Shown here: positions 41,201 through 49,607 of the stretch, piece by piece
Layout of the letters: each line of letters opens with the position of its first letter
Numbering within the stretch: the first letter of the stretch is position 1
Source of the DNA: CAWAPS01 sp963783945
Lineage (GTDB): Bacteria > Actinomycetota > Acidimicrobiia > Acidimicrobiales > Palsa-688
Reading direction: 5' to 3'
Assembly: GCA_963783945.1 (NCBI GenBank)
Contig: CAWAPS010000022.1
Span: forward strand, 44,047 to 108,046
Length of the DNA: 64,000 bases
The notes under the pieces: generated by a model
Database searches by the model: none
The model's input: the letters and a program-made list of their open reading frames with translations, nothing else
Told to the model about the DNA's origin: nothing
Translations under genes and position numbers: made by a program

Positions 41201-41515
41201 CGCGTCCGGAGCGAGAACCACGTCGTCGTGGCAAAACAGGTAGTGGGACGCGCCCTCGACAACTGTCAGCACGTCGTTGGCCGCCCGCCCGAAACCCACC
41301 TTGGCTACCTTGCGCCTCACATAGGCTCCGGGCAGCGCCTGAGCCACCATTTCGGTGGGATCTTTGGCGCTGCCAGAGTCGATCACGAGGACGGCCAGGT
41401 TGGGGTAGTCCTGTGCAGCAAGGGACGCCAGCGTCTCCCCGAACCAGGGGCCGGGATCGCAGGTGACGACCACCGCGACGACCGCGGGGGCCGGCGGTTG
41501 GGGCTCGGATTGCAT
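38201..41515 (-). CDS. Giant GT2 glycosyltransferase with C-terminal membrane domain
   Basis: 1104 aa. Residues 1-240 are a GT2 (GT-A fold) domain: AVVVTCDPGPWFGETLASL, a DxD-like CHDDVVL and QFGEDLDLSWRARVAG. After about 100 linking residues come about 12-14 helices, an extracytoplasmic domain (about 860-1040) and a final helix plus basic tail. It is predicted to transfer sugars to a cell-envelope glycan or lipid carrier. The same enzyme/DUF5719 pair occurs widely in actinobacteria. The sequence is uninterrupted. Confidence 0.85.
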   Translation of the reverse strand: MQSEPQPPAPAVVAVVVTCDPGPWFGETLASLAAQDYPNLAVLVIDSGSAKDPTEMVAQALPGAYVRRKVAKVGFGRAANDVLTVVEGASHYLFCHDDVVLAPDAVRLLVEEAFRSNSGITTPKYVEWEHPDRLVAVGATADKVGVVRELVEPGELDQQQHDVVREVLVAPSGATLVRADLFHALDGFSASIDQFGEDLDLSWRARVAGARVTAVPAARVRHLQAIRRGMRRGWETPAARRRMGFASEAHRIRTILTCYRWFDLAWVIPLAFVWSLGEAVTRLFQGRPGQAWATMTSFLAGFGQPAKLWRARRRLQRRRQTGDHEIRRLQARGNARLRAFLSVRVDDVLEGAPHGGLPFRYRPTDPDDLTEFGVVPVSTGPAEGKAGRSDIWGWRGAGLVGIAIAIILVIGSRNLIGHELPAVNQIPDTSAGWREIWRSWWAAWQQNGLGSAGPSSPALAFLGLIASVLLGAVGTLQHVVVLGPLVIGPIGAYRAARWWGSKRGRIAALIAYAVVPLQYNDLARGRWGGLVAYAAAPWVLSYLARLSAEVPFPSTTRGQIAARVAGLAVIVALVAAVAISFLYVVLIVGAALLAGSALAGRAGSGLRMLGVSVAASVGAFVLLLPWSGSVIGSSAVVLGPSSGPSARLGLGEIMRFHTGPFGGGVWGWALLVVAALPLLIGSGWRLAWAARMWLVALACFGVAWAGLRGWIPALPPEVVLAPAGAALAGSAALGLAAFELDLPGYRFGWRQVAATVAGLALAVAVVPWVVGSAGGRWHLPSADASSVLAFLPGSQSGDYRVLWVGAPEALPLASRHLEPGMAYGTSFDGEPGLADIWLPGSAGATGVLASDLRLVEGRLTTKVGHLLGPTGVRYLVIPNHNGPQGSGAIAVPQPSALISGLALQTDLELVDVGDPNYTVYENAAWAPARAVLSPAASLAAASPDVRPLQQLDLSSSRPVLTGRQPSTRGPVPAGSTVYVSSTRSGSWRLRAGPASVTPQPAFGWAMSFAVPAAGAGSVPASLSYQTPFWTRAGQILVIVLWFAVLLWICLDLRRRRTRDTDSEVIDPGWFATVKPAKARIRRPRSTAGVVGSVERESDEVWSDA

Positions 41516-41700
41516 TCGGGCGCAAAAGCCTAGCCAACAGGGTCAGTCTCTGGCTCGGCAGCCCCTGGACCGGGCTCCGGGTGTGACAAACGCCACTGGA
41601 AGGCCCGGGCATTTGTCTACCGAAGTGCTTGCAACTGTTATACGCTATAGCTATCCCAGCTAGCGCGGTGCGGGGCCAACCCGAGGAGGCATAAGCACTC

Positions 41701-42276
41701 ATGCCGGACATGAACGTCCCTACCATCGATCTCAACAAGGCGGCCGAGGATCTGGCCGATGCTCTGAAGGAAGGCGCCTACATCGTCGTCGGGCTCGGTG
41801 TCCTCGGGTTCCAGCGGGCCCAGGTGCAGCGGGTCGAGCTGACCAAGCAGTTCGAGGCCCAGACCGAGCAGATGAAGACGCTCGCAGGCTCGGTCGGCGG
41901 TGCGGTCGAGTCGTTCCTGGAATCGGCGCGTGAGCAGGTGGACGCGGCCAGGGCCCAGATGCCCGATCAGCTGGGCGAGCTGGCCAAGTCATGGGAAAGG
42001 ACGGTCGCTCCGGTCCGAGACCGCCTGTCGGAGTCGCTGGGGGCGGAGATCCCGGGCAGTGTCCTGACCGGCCCCTTCGAGGCCACCCGGGCCCAGCTGG
42101 CCGAGATCGCCAAGGTTGTCGACGGCCGGGTCGCCCCCGTGCGCCATCAGCTCGACGAGCAGGTGGACCGGTTGCAGCAGCGGCTGCCGGCCGGCGCCCG
42201 CGACGTGGTGGAACTGTTCCGAGCCGGGGCCGCCGCTCAGGAGCGGGCGTTCCGAAGCGTCGTCGGCCTGAACTGA
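41701..42276 (+). CDS. Soluble helical protein of unknown function
   Basis: 191 aa, preceded by GAGGAGG 13-19 nt before the ATG. After a short amphipathic start (PTIDLNKAAEDLADALKEG) there is one moderately hydrophobic segment (AYIVVGLGVLGFQRA). The rest is Gln/Glu/Ala-rich and strongly helical (VRDRLSESLGAEIPGSV), like phasin- or ApoA1-like proteins that coat surfaces. No enzymatic motif. An AT-rich stretch upstream (about 41625-41660, with TTATACGCTATAGCTAT) may hold its promoter. I do not recognise the family. Confidence 0.65.
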   Translation: MPDMNVPTIDLNKAAEDLADALKEGAYIVVGLGVLGFQRAQVQRVELTKQFEAQTEQMKTLAGSVGGAVESFLESAREQVDAARAQMPDQLGELAKSWERTVAPVRDRLSESLGAEIPGSVLTGPFEATRAQLAEIAKVVDGRVAPVRHQLDEQVDRLQQRLPAGARDVVELFRAGAAAQERAFRSVVGLN

Positions 42277-42358
42277 AACAGGGCGCAAACGGGCGGGGAG
42301 CCAGGGCGAACCCACGACTCAACCTGGTGCCCGGTCGGCGGAAGCGACGGCCCGCCGT

Positions 42359-43258
42359 CTAGCCGGCCGGCTGTTGCTGCCAGTAGGCGATCACGTCGCC
42401 CAGCGTGCGCTCCAGCGGGATCTCCGGGACCCACCCGGTTGCCGCCTCCAGCCTGGAGCGGTCACCCCGCAACTCGGGGATCTCGACCGAGCGGACCCGT
42501 GTCGGGTCGACCACGATCTCTAGGTCCGCTCCTGCCACCTTCAGCATCAGCTCGGCGACGGCCCGGATGCTGAACGCCACTCCCCGGCACACGTTGTAGA
42601 CCTCGCCCGGGACGCCGGATACCAGAAGCTCGCGATATGCCCTGACCACGTCACGCACGTCGCTCAGATCGCGCCGGGCGTCCAGGTTCCCGGTACGAAG
42701 CTCACCCGATCCCGTCCGGCTGGCGTCAGCGATCTGCTTGGCCAACGCCGGCACCACGAAATCGGGACGCTGCCCCGGGCCGGTGTGATTGAACGGACGG
42801 GCTCTCACCACTTCCAACCCATTGCCGAGCCAGGCCTGCAGGCCGAACACCTCGGCCGCCGCCTTACTGGCGGCGTATGGGCTGATCGGGGCGAAGGGGT
42901 GGTCCTCCCGGAGGGGCAACTCGCCAGCCTTGACCCGGCCGTAGACCTCTGAAGAGCTGATGAGCAGCACTCGAGGAGGCGCCTGGCACGCCAGCGCGGC
43001 CTGCAGGATGTGGAGCGATCCCTGGGTGTTCACCCGGTAGGTGTCGTTCTGCGATCCCCACGACGCCCCGACGCTGGCGCGGGCCGCCAGATGGCAGATG
43101 GCCTGAGGTGCCGCGCCCACGATGGCGGCGCGGATCGCATCAGCTTCGGTGATGTCGACGTTGAGGTCGATGCCGATCACCTCGTCGCCCTCGGCCTCCA
43201 GGTGGGCAACGAGCCATCGACCCACGAAACCGTGGCAGCCGGTGACGAGAACCCGCAC
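42359..43258 (-). CDS. NAD-dependent sugar epimerase/reductase (GDP-4-keto-6-deoxymannose reductase-like)
   Basis: 299 aa from GTG 43258. It is an extended SDR with LVTGCHGFVGRWL (cofactor loop), a SSSEVYG strand with the catalytic Ser, and YAASK (YxxxK). The segment VVRARPFNHTGPGQ and the overall length are typical of Rmd/GMD-type enzymes acting on GDP-6-deoxy sugars, but other NDP-sugar substrates are possible. It ends an at least two-gene minus-strand unit with the GT4 upstream (11 nt apart). Confidence 0.82.
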   Translation of the reverse strand: MRVLVTGCHGFVGRWLVAHLEAEGDEVIGIDLNVDITEADAIRAAIVGAAPQAICHLAARASVGASWGSQNDTYRVNTQGSLHILQAALACQAPPRVLLISSSEVYGRVKAGELPLREDHPFAPISPYAASKAAAEVFGLQAWLGNGLEVVRARPFNHTGPGQRPDFVVPALAKQIADASRTGSGELRTGNLDARRDLSDVRDVVRAYRELLVSGVPGEVYNVCRGVAFSIRAVAELMLKVAGADLEIVVDPTRVRSVEIPELRGDRSRLEAATGWVPEIPLERTLGDVIAYWQQQPAG

Positions 43259-43269
43259 GGCCGACGACC

Positions 43270-44425
43270 CTAGCGGCCGCAGGCCTCCTGGTATACGGCC
43301 CTCGTCGCGGCGGCGAACGCGGCGACGCTGAAGTGTTGGCTGCGGACCAGGCCGGCGGCAGCGAGGTGGCGCCGCGCCTCCTCGTCGGAGAGCAGTTCGT
43401 CGAGCGCGTCGGTCCATCCCTTGACGTCTCCAGGGGGAACGAGGCGGGCCGCCCCGCCGGCGACCTCCCGGATGGCGGGTATGTCCGAGGCCACAACCGG
43501 CACACCCTGGCTCATGGCCTCTATGACAGGCAGCCCGAACCCTTCGTGCCGGCTCGGGAAGGCGAACACGGCCGCACCGCCATACAGTGCCCACAGCTCG
43601 CGCTCCCGCACCCGCCCTAACTGGTGCAACGCCGAGCCGAGCCGGGCCCGATCCTCGGGACCCACCAGATCGTCGTTGAGCCAGCCCTCGTAGCCCGCCA
43701 GTACCAATTCGGGCGTCGACGTGCCGTCCGGACCGGCGCAACTCCGCCATGGCGGCGACCACCGTGTCGACCCCCTTGCGAGGTTCGAGGCTGCCCACCC
43801 AGAGGACGTAGGGGCGGCCGGCCACACCTCGCTCGGCCAGCACCGACTGCCGTGCCGACGGGTCGACGTCTGCTGGCACCACTCCGTGGTGGACCACCCG
43901 GATGCGGTCTTCGGGGATGGCGGTGTGGGCCGCGATCTCGTCCGCCGAGGCGGCGGTGACGGTAATCACCAGATCGGCCCGCCGCGCCGCCGCCAGGCCC
44001 ATCCGGTGAAATCTCCGGCCGCGTGCGGGGAAGCTTTCGGGAAATAGCTCGACCGCGGCGTCGTGCACCGTCACCACGAGCGGGACCTTCGGGTGTGGGG
44101 GCACGGCCAAAGAAGGAGCGTGGACCACATCGGCGCCGGCGAAGGAGGGCAGCCGGGGCCGGCCCAGCCGCAGCCAGGCTTCGTAGAGAATCGGGCGGGG
44201 CAGGGCCAGGACCACCGCAGCGGATATCAACCCCGGGCTGACGTCGAAGTCCCCGAGGGCAGAGGCCACCTCGTCCCGGCCGTGACGGGCGACGAACGGG
44301 ACAACCTGGTCCTGCGGAAAGGCGGCCGGCAGTACAGTCAGCAACTGCGCCGTGTACCGGCCGATTCCGCCCGGCGACCGGTACAGGAGCTGTTCCGCAT
44401 TGACCGCCACTCGCACCAAGCGCAT
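43270..44425 (-). CDS. GT4-family glycosyltransferase (frameshift near 43711)
   Basis: About 385 aa when read across one shift at a CCC/GGG triplet. The N-terminal half (VAVNAEQLLYRSPGGIGRY through YVLWVGSLEPRKGVDTV) and the C-terminal half (ELVLAGYEG through PSRHEGFGLPVIEAMSQG, with the E-x7-E motif) are each clear GT-B parts of one enzyme. The start ATG 44425 is probable; a GTG at 44416 is close by. It overlaps by about 25 nt the start of the divergent GT4 on the plus strand, so one of the two starts may lie further in. The acceptor is unknown. Confidence 0.8.
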
Positions 44426-45560
44426 CCTCTCCGTGCAGCCCGTCAGCGACGGTGGCGGCTCCGAGCACGCCCTGATCCGCATGCTCCGCCAGCTGGCGGA
44501 CGACGGCTGGGAATGCCACGTAGCCGTCCCGGCGCCGGCCCGTCTGGCCCCCGAGTATGCCGAAGCCGGGGCGACCCTGCACATCGTTCCCATGCAACGG
44601 CTCACCACGAGCGGAGGCGGCGCCAGATGGCTGCTCTACGCGCTCATGTGGCCGGTGGCGGTGTTGCGCCTGGCCCTCTTGGCCCGTCGGCTCCGGGTCG
44701 ACGTGGTGCACTCGAACTCGCTTCACTCCTGGTACGGATGGGCGGTGGCGCTGCTCGTGGGCCCGCCCCACGTATGGCACGCCCGGGAGATCGTCTTCCA
44801 GTCTGCGGCCGCGCTGAGAGTGGAACGATGGCTGGCCCGCCACTTCGCCCGGGTCGTGATCGCCGTCTCGGTTGCGGTGGCCGAGCAGATGCACCCCGGC
44901 AACGTGACGGTGATCACCGACGAAGCGGATGGCTTGCGTTTCGGGCCGGAGCGGGCCGGCCGATTTCGCTCACTCGTGGGCGTGAGGGATACCGCCCCTC
45001 TCGTCGGGTCTGTGGCCCGGATCGACACGTGGAAGGGTTTCGAGGTCCTTCTGGATGCGTTCCCGATCGTCCGGGCCGCCCGGCCCCAGGCCGAGCTGGT
45101 TATAGCCGGCGGTCCGGTTGCCGGCAAGGAGGCATACGCCGCCGCGCTGGCCCAGCGGGCCAAAGGCATGGACGGAGTGCACTGGCTGGGACCCCGCAGC
45201 GACATCGGCGATCTTATGGCCGATCTCGACGTGTTCGTCCAGGTGTCGACCGAACCCGAGCCGTTCGGGCTCGTGGTGGTCGAGGCTCTGGCCTCCGGGG
45301 TTCCGGTCGTGGCCGGAGCGGAAGGCGGACCGCTGGAGATACTGGGGCCGGGCGCAGCAACGGCCGGCGGCCCGGCGGGCCGTTTGGTGCCCCCGGGGGA
45401 CTCCCGCTCTCTGGCTGCCGCCGTGCTCGTTCTCCTCCCCGAGCCGGAGTCGACGGCCGAGGGCCGGCGCCGGCGGCCGCGGCTGCGCGAGTCGGGGTCC
45501 GGCGACTTTGCCGCCCTCTTCGACCGGGTGGCGGCGGGCGGGGGCTCATGGCGCGGCTGA
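44400..45560 (+). CDS. GT4-family glycosyltransferase
   Basis: About 386 aa if translation begins at TTG 44400 (the next candidate, GTG 44433, would cut into the first strand RILSVQPVSDGGGSEHAL). GT-B fold: the N-terminal domain has VDVVHSNSLHSWYGW; the C-terminal nucleotide-binding domain has LVGSVARIDTWKGFEVLLDA and VSTEPEPFGLVVVEALASG. The C-terminal 40 residues are Arg/Glu-rich. It is the only transferase on the plus strand in this cluster. Sugar donor and acceptor cannot be inferred. Confidence 0.82.
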   Translation: MTATRTKRILSVQPVSDGGGSEHALIRMLRQLADDGWECHVAVPAPARLAPEYAEAGATLHIVPMQRLTTSGGGARWLLYALMWPVAVLRLALLARRLRVDVVHSNSLHSWYGWAVALLVGPPHVWHAREIVFQSAAALRVERWLARHFARVVIAVSVAVAEQMHPGNVTVITDEADGLRFGPERAGRFRSLVGVRDTAPLVGSVARIDTWKGFEVLLDAFPIVRAARPQAELVIAGGPVAGKEAYAAALAQRAKGMDGVHWLGPRSDIGDLMADLDVFVQVSTEPEPFGLVVVEALASGVPVVAGAEGGPLEILGPGAATAGGPAGRLVPPGDSRSLAAAVLVLLPEPESTAEGRRRRPRLRESGSGDFAALFDRVAAGGGSWRG

Positions 45561-45588
45561 GGCGAGCATCACCGCCCGCCGTGGGCTC

Positions 45589-46744
45589 TCAGGAGATCAT
45601 GTCGCGATAGAGCGCCATCAGGCCCTCGCCGGCTGCCTCCCATGTGTACGCGCGAGGCTCGCTCCCGGCCCGCGTCCACCAGGCGCTGCCGGTAGCCATC
45701 GTCGGTCAGCACCCGGTCCATGGCCGCGGCCAGCGCCCCGGGATCCCCCGGGGGGACCAGCGCCGCCGCGTCTCCAAGCACTTCGGGCAAGGCTCCGACG
45801 GCGGTCGCCACCACCGGGACTCCGAGGGCCATGGCCTCGAGGGGCGGGAGGCCGAACCCTTCGTACCGAGACGGGTAGGCAAACAGGGTTGCCCCGCCGA
45901 GCAGCGGCTGGACTTCGGGGACCCACCCGGTTCGGGCGATCCGTTCCCGGTAGGGCGACGCCGCGATCGCCGCGACCACGTCGTCTTCGGCCCAGCCCCG
46001 CGGCCCGGTGATCCGCAGTTCGAGGTCGGGATGGGCGGCGGCGACGATACCGAACGCCGCCACCAGGCCGGGAAAGTCCTTTCTCGGTTCGGTGGTACCC
46101 AACCCGAGGATGTAAGGGCGGGAGGAAACCACGCCGGGCTCGGCGGGGACAGTCGCGCCCGGCGCCGGCATGGCTCGGCCGGCTCTTCTCCCGCCGGCCG
46201 GGGGCTCGACGTCCGCATCGCGGGCGATCCCGGGGGCCACGACCCTGACCCGGCTGGGCGGGACGGCGAAGAATTCGATGACCTCCGCGGCCATGGCCCT
46301 GGTCCCGGTGTGCACCCAGGCGCCCGCCGCGACCGCCCGGCGGATCAGATCCGGATAGCGCCTCGCCGTCGGGGTGCACATCTCGGGATAGCGCGCCGCC
46401 GTGAGATCCCACACCGACACCACCCGCTCGGCCCGCCGGGCCGGCGGCACCACGAAGTTCGTTCCGTGGACCACGTCGACCCGGCCGGTCCACCACTCCA
46501 CCACCGGAATGGAGGTCCGGGCCCATATCCGCAGGAGTGGTGATGCCGGCATCGGCGCCCGTGGCGGCCTCACCCCGGGAGGAAGGGCATGCCGCAACCG
46601 GGTCCATCCCCTGGTGGTCAGCCCGTAGCCCACCAGGGACAGATCCTCTCGGGTGGCCAGTTCCCGGACCATGCCGGTAACGGCCACCCCGATGCCGGTG
46701 CGATCGCCGAGAAGCGGGGTGGCGTCTACGGCGACCGTCAGCAC
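45589..46744 (-). CDS. GT4-family glycosyltransferase (frameshift near 45655)
   Basis: About 385 aa. It starts MLTVAVDATPLLGDRTGIG and shows the GT4 patterns YILGLGTTEPRKDFPGLV and FAYPSRYEGFGLPPLEAMAL. The open frame runs to 45569 with an implausible tail. Dropping one base near 45655 restores the expected ending YTWEAAGEGLMALYRDMIS and a stop at 45589. It faces the other GT4 tail to tail (28 nt). It starts about 110 nt from the divergent cofD. Confidence 0.85.
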
Positions 46745-46854
46745 GGGCAGGGAAGCCTATCCATCGCCGACCCGCCGGCACGCCGTCACGCCGACGCCAA
46801 CACCCCGGCCGGCCGTATCGGGGGCGCTTTCCCCCGGCGGGTAGGGTTTCCCGG

Positions 46855-47817
46855 GTGATCGTTGCGCTGGCAGGTGGCGTGGGGGCGGCGCGCATGCTCA
46901 GCGGGCTGATCTCGGTGGTCGAACCGGGTCGGCTCACGGCCATCGTGAACACCGGCGACGACACCGTCATGCACGGTCTCCACATCAGTCCGGACCTCGA
47001 CACTGTCACCTACACCCTGGCCGGAGCCATCAACCCGGACACCGGTTGGGGAAGGGTGGGCGAGACGTGGTCGGCCATGGAGGAGCTGCGGGCGTACAGC
47101 GGGGGCCGGCTCGGCTGGTTCAATCTGGGCGACCGCGATCTCGGGACCCACCTTTTCCGGACCACCCGGCTGGCCGAAGGCGCCTCCTTGACCGTGGTGA
47201 CCTCCGAGATCACCGCCCGTTGGGAGCTCGGTATCCGGCTTCTGCCGATGTCCGACGACCGGGTGGAGACCAGGGTGGTGATAGCGGAAGCGGGCGGCGG
47301 TGAGCGGGAGGTCGGCTTCCAGGACTACTTCGTGGGCCACCGTCACGACGTCCCGGTGCGGGCTATCCGCCTGGTCGGGGTGGAGCAGGCCCGGCCCGCG
47401 CCGGGGGTGATCGAGGCCATCGGGGAGGCCGAACAGATCGTCATCTGCCCCTCCAACCCGGTGGTGTCGATCGGTCCCGTCCTCGCCACCGGGGGGATAG
47501 GCGAGGCGGTGGCCGCCCGCCGCGACCGGGTGGTGGCGGTGTCTCCCATAATCGCCGGCAGGGCGCTCAAGGGGCCGGCGGACCGGATGCTCGCCGAGCT
47601 TGGCCATGACTCGTCGGTCGTCGGGGTGGCCCGCATCTGGGCTCCATATGCCTCGGTGCTGGTGATCGACGACGCCGACGCCGAGCGGGCAGACGACGTC
47701 GCCGCCGCCGGGATCCGGCCGTTAGTGGCGCCGACGATCATGTCGGGGCCGGAGGAAGCGGCCGCCTTGGCCCGGGTGGTCCTCGGGATGAGCGCCGGCT
47801 CGGGAGCCCGGTCATGA
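46855..47817 (+). CDS. cofD: 2-phospho-L-lactate transferase (F420 biosynthesis)
   Basis: 320 aa from GTG 46855. It transfers the phospholactate (or phosphoenolpyruvate-derived) group to the riboflavin-like chromophore FO, giving F420-0 or its dehydro form. Visible signatures are the N-terminal VALAGGVGAARMLSGL, NTGDDTVMHGL, IVICPSNPVVSIGPVL and the C-terminal VAPTIMSGPEEA. It is followed at 55 nt by cofE, the next pathway step. The FO synthase gene is not in the window. Confidence 0.95.
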   Translation: MIVALAGGVGAARMLSGLISVVEPGRLTAIVNTGDDTVMHGLHISPDLDTVTYTLAGAINPDTGWGRVGETWSAMEELRAYSGGRLGWFNLGDRDLGTHLFRTTRLAEGASLTVVTSEITARWELGIRLLPMSDDRVETRVVIAEAGGGEREVGFQDYFVGHRHDVPVRAIRLVGVEQARPAPGVIEAIGEAEQIVICPSNPVVSIGPVLATGGIGEAVAARRDRVVAVSPIIAGRALKGPADRMLAELGHDSSVVGVARIWAPYASVLVIDDADAERADDVAAAGIRPLVAPTIMSGPEEAAALARVVLGMSAGSGARS

Positions 47818-47872
47818 GGGGGAGCGGACCCCGTTCCCGCGGCGCAGGCATGGGCATGACCCGGCGCCGGCC

Positions 47873-48568
47873 GTGACCATCACCTTGATCCCGGTCGACG
47901 GAATTCCGGAGATCGCGCCGGGTGACGACGTGGCCGGGCTGATCGCCGCTCGGGCCGCCCTCCTCGATGGAGACGTGGTGGTAGTGACGCAGAAGGTGGT
48001 GTCCAAGGCCGAAGGCCGGCTGGTGCCCATCGACCCCGACGACCCGGTATCGCACAAGGCGCTGGTGTTCGATGAGGCGGTGAGAGTCCTGCGCCGGCGG
48101 GGTGATCTGGTGGTGACCGAGACCCGGCACGGTTTCGTCTGCGCCAACTCCGGAGTGGACTTGTCGAATGTGGAGCGGGGGTGGGCCGTCCTCCTGCCGG
48201 TCGACTCCGACCGGTCGGCCCGGCACATACGCGACGCCCTCCGGGCCCACGCCGGGGTCACGGTGGGGGTGATCATCTCGGACACCTTCGGACGGCCGTG
48301 GCGGCGGGGCCTCACCGACGTGGCGATCGGGTCGGCCGGGGTGGCCGCGGTCGTCGACCTGCGCGGGACCTCAGACGAGTTCGGCCGGGAGCTCGCGGTC
48401 ACCGAGGTGTGCGTCGCTGACGAGATAGCCGGGGCGGCCGAGCTGGTCATGGGCAAGGCGTCGGGGATTCCCGTGGCCGTGGTCCGCGGGGTCGACCCGT
48501 CCTGGCTGAGGGAATCGTCGGTGAAGGAGGAAGTGGTGCGCTCCTACCAAGAGGATCTGTTCCGGTGA
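47873..48568 (+). CDS. cofE: Coenzyme F420-0:L-glutamate ligase
   Basis: 231 aa from GTG 47873 (MTITLIPVDGIPEIAPGD). It adds the first glutamates to F420-0. CofE signatures: DVVVVTQKVVSKAEGR, TRHGFVCANSGVD and IISDTFGRPWRRGLTDVAIG. Length matches the single-domain CofE of archaea. The mycobacterial homologue FbiB has an extra C-terminal FMN reductase domain, which is missing here. The gene ends 18 nt before a long palindrome that separates it from a converging operon. Confidence 0.94.
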   Translation: MTITLIPVDGIPEIAPGDDVAGLIAARAALLDGDVVVVTQKVVSKAEGRLVPIDPDDPVSHKALVFDEAVRVLRRRGDLVVTETRHGFVCANSGVDLSNVERGWAVLLPVDSDRSARHIRDALRAHAGVTVGVIISDTFGRPWRRGLTDVAIGSAGVAAVVDLRGTSDEFGRELAVTEVCVADEIAGAAELVMGKASGIPVAVVRGVDPSWLRESSVKEEVVRSYQEDLFR

Positions 48569-48585
48569 TCCGGGTCTCTTTTCTT

Positions 48586-48636
48586 CATAGTTTGTGCGCT
48601 TAACCCGCTCCCAGCGGGCTAAGCGCACAAACTATG
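48586..48636. repeat. Long intergenic palindrome, copy 2
   Basis: Arms of 24 nt (CATAGTTTGTGCGCTTAACC onward and its complement) with one mismatch and a 3-nt loop (CCC). It shares arms and boundaries (CATAG...CTATG) with copy 1 at 27702-27752. It sits exactly between the ends of cofE and the epimerase gene. No T-run flanks it on either strand. Confidence 0.88.
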
Positions 48637-48650
48637 CGGGTACACGCGCC

Positions 48651-49607
48651 CTACCCCGCCCTGGCGTTGCTTCCGAACCAGTCGAGCACCGCTGCCGTGC
48701 CGTCGGCGAGCGACGTCCAGGGTTTCCACCCGAGATGGATGGCCGCCCGGCCGGGGTCGAGGGAGTTCCGGGCCAGCTCGCCGGCCCGGGCCGGGCCCAG
48801 CACCGGCGGTGCGTCCACCCCGGCGAGGGAGGCCATCGTCCAGTAGAGCTGGTTGACGCTGGTCTCATGCCCGGTCCCGACGTTGAGCAGGAGACCGCCT
48901 CCCCGCTCCACCGCCCGGGCGAACGCGTCGACCACGTCGTCGACGTAGACAAAATCCCTGGTCTGGTTGCCGTCCCCGAACACGGTGCACGGCTCGCCCC
49001 GCAGCAGGCGGTCGGCGAAAATGGCCACCACGCCGGCCTCCCCGCGGGGGTCCTGCCGGGGGCCGTACACGTTGGCCAGAGCCAGCGAGGTGAACTCCAG
49101 GTTGTGCAGCTGCCGGTAGGAGTGCAGATAGTCGCCGACGGCCTTCTTGGCCACGCCGTATGGCGACACCGGCTGCTGGAGGTGGGACTCCCGGATCGGA
49201 AGCTCCCGCGGATCGGGATCTCCGTAGATGGTGCCCCCGCTGGAGGCGAACACGACCTTGCCCACAGCCGCCGATCTCGCCGCTTCGAGCACGCGTAGAG
49301 ACCCCATGAGGTTCACCTCAGCGTCGGACAGTGGATCAGCGACCGACGCCCGCACATCGGTTTGGGCGGCCAGGTGGAACACCACCTCGGGCCGGGACCG
49401 GAGCATCAGCTCGGCGAGGACGGGCGACCGCACGTCGATCTGGTGAAACGTCATGTGTCCGACCGTGCTGCGCCGGGCGTCGGCCAAGTTGGCCAGCGTC
49501 CCGGTCGACAGGTTGTCGACCACATCCACCTGGTACCGCTGGGCCAGAAGGCGATCTACCAGAGCGGAGCCGATGAAACCGGCTCCCCCGGTCACGAACG
49601 CCCTCAT
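48651..49607 (-). CDS. NAD-dependent epimerase (UDP-glucose 4-epimerase-like)
   Basis: 318 aa. Extended SDR: FVTGGAGFIGSALVDRL, FASSGGTIYGDP with the catalytic Ser/Thr, and SPYGVAKKAVG (YxxxK). GalE-like rather than a dehydratase, since no TDE motif is present; the exact NDP-sugar is uncertain. It is the last gene of the long minus-strand operon and overlaps the nucleotidyltransferase stop by 4 nt (ATGA). Confidence 0.85.
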   Translation of the reverse strand: MRAFVTGGAGFIGSALVDRLLAQRYQVDVVDNLSTGTLANLADARRSTVGHMTFHQIDVRSPVLAELMLRSRPEVVFHLAAQTDVRASVADPLSDAEVNLMGSLRVLEAARSAAVGKVVFASSGGTIYGDPDPRELPIRESHLQQPVSPYGVAKKAVGDYLHSYRQLHNLEFTSLALANVYGPRQDPRGEAGVVAIFADRLLRGEPCTVFGDGNQTRDFVYVDDVVDAFARAVERGGGLLLNVGTGHETSVNQLYWTMASLAGVDAPPVLGPARAGELARNSLDPGRAAIHLGWKPWTSLADGTAAVLDWFGSNARAG

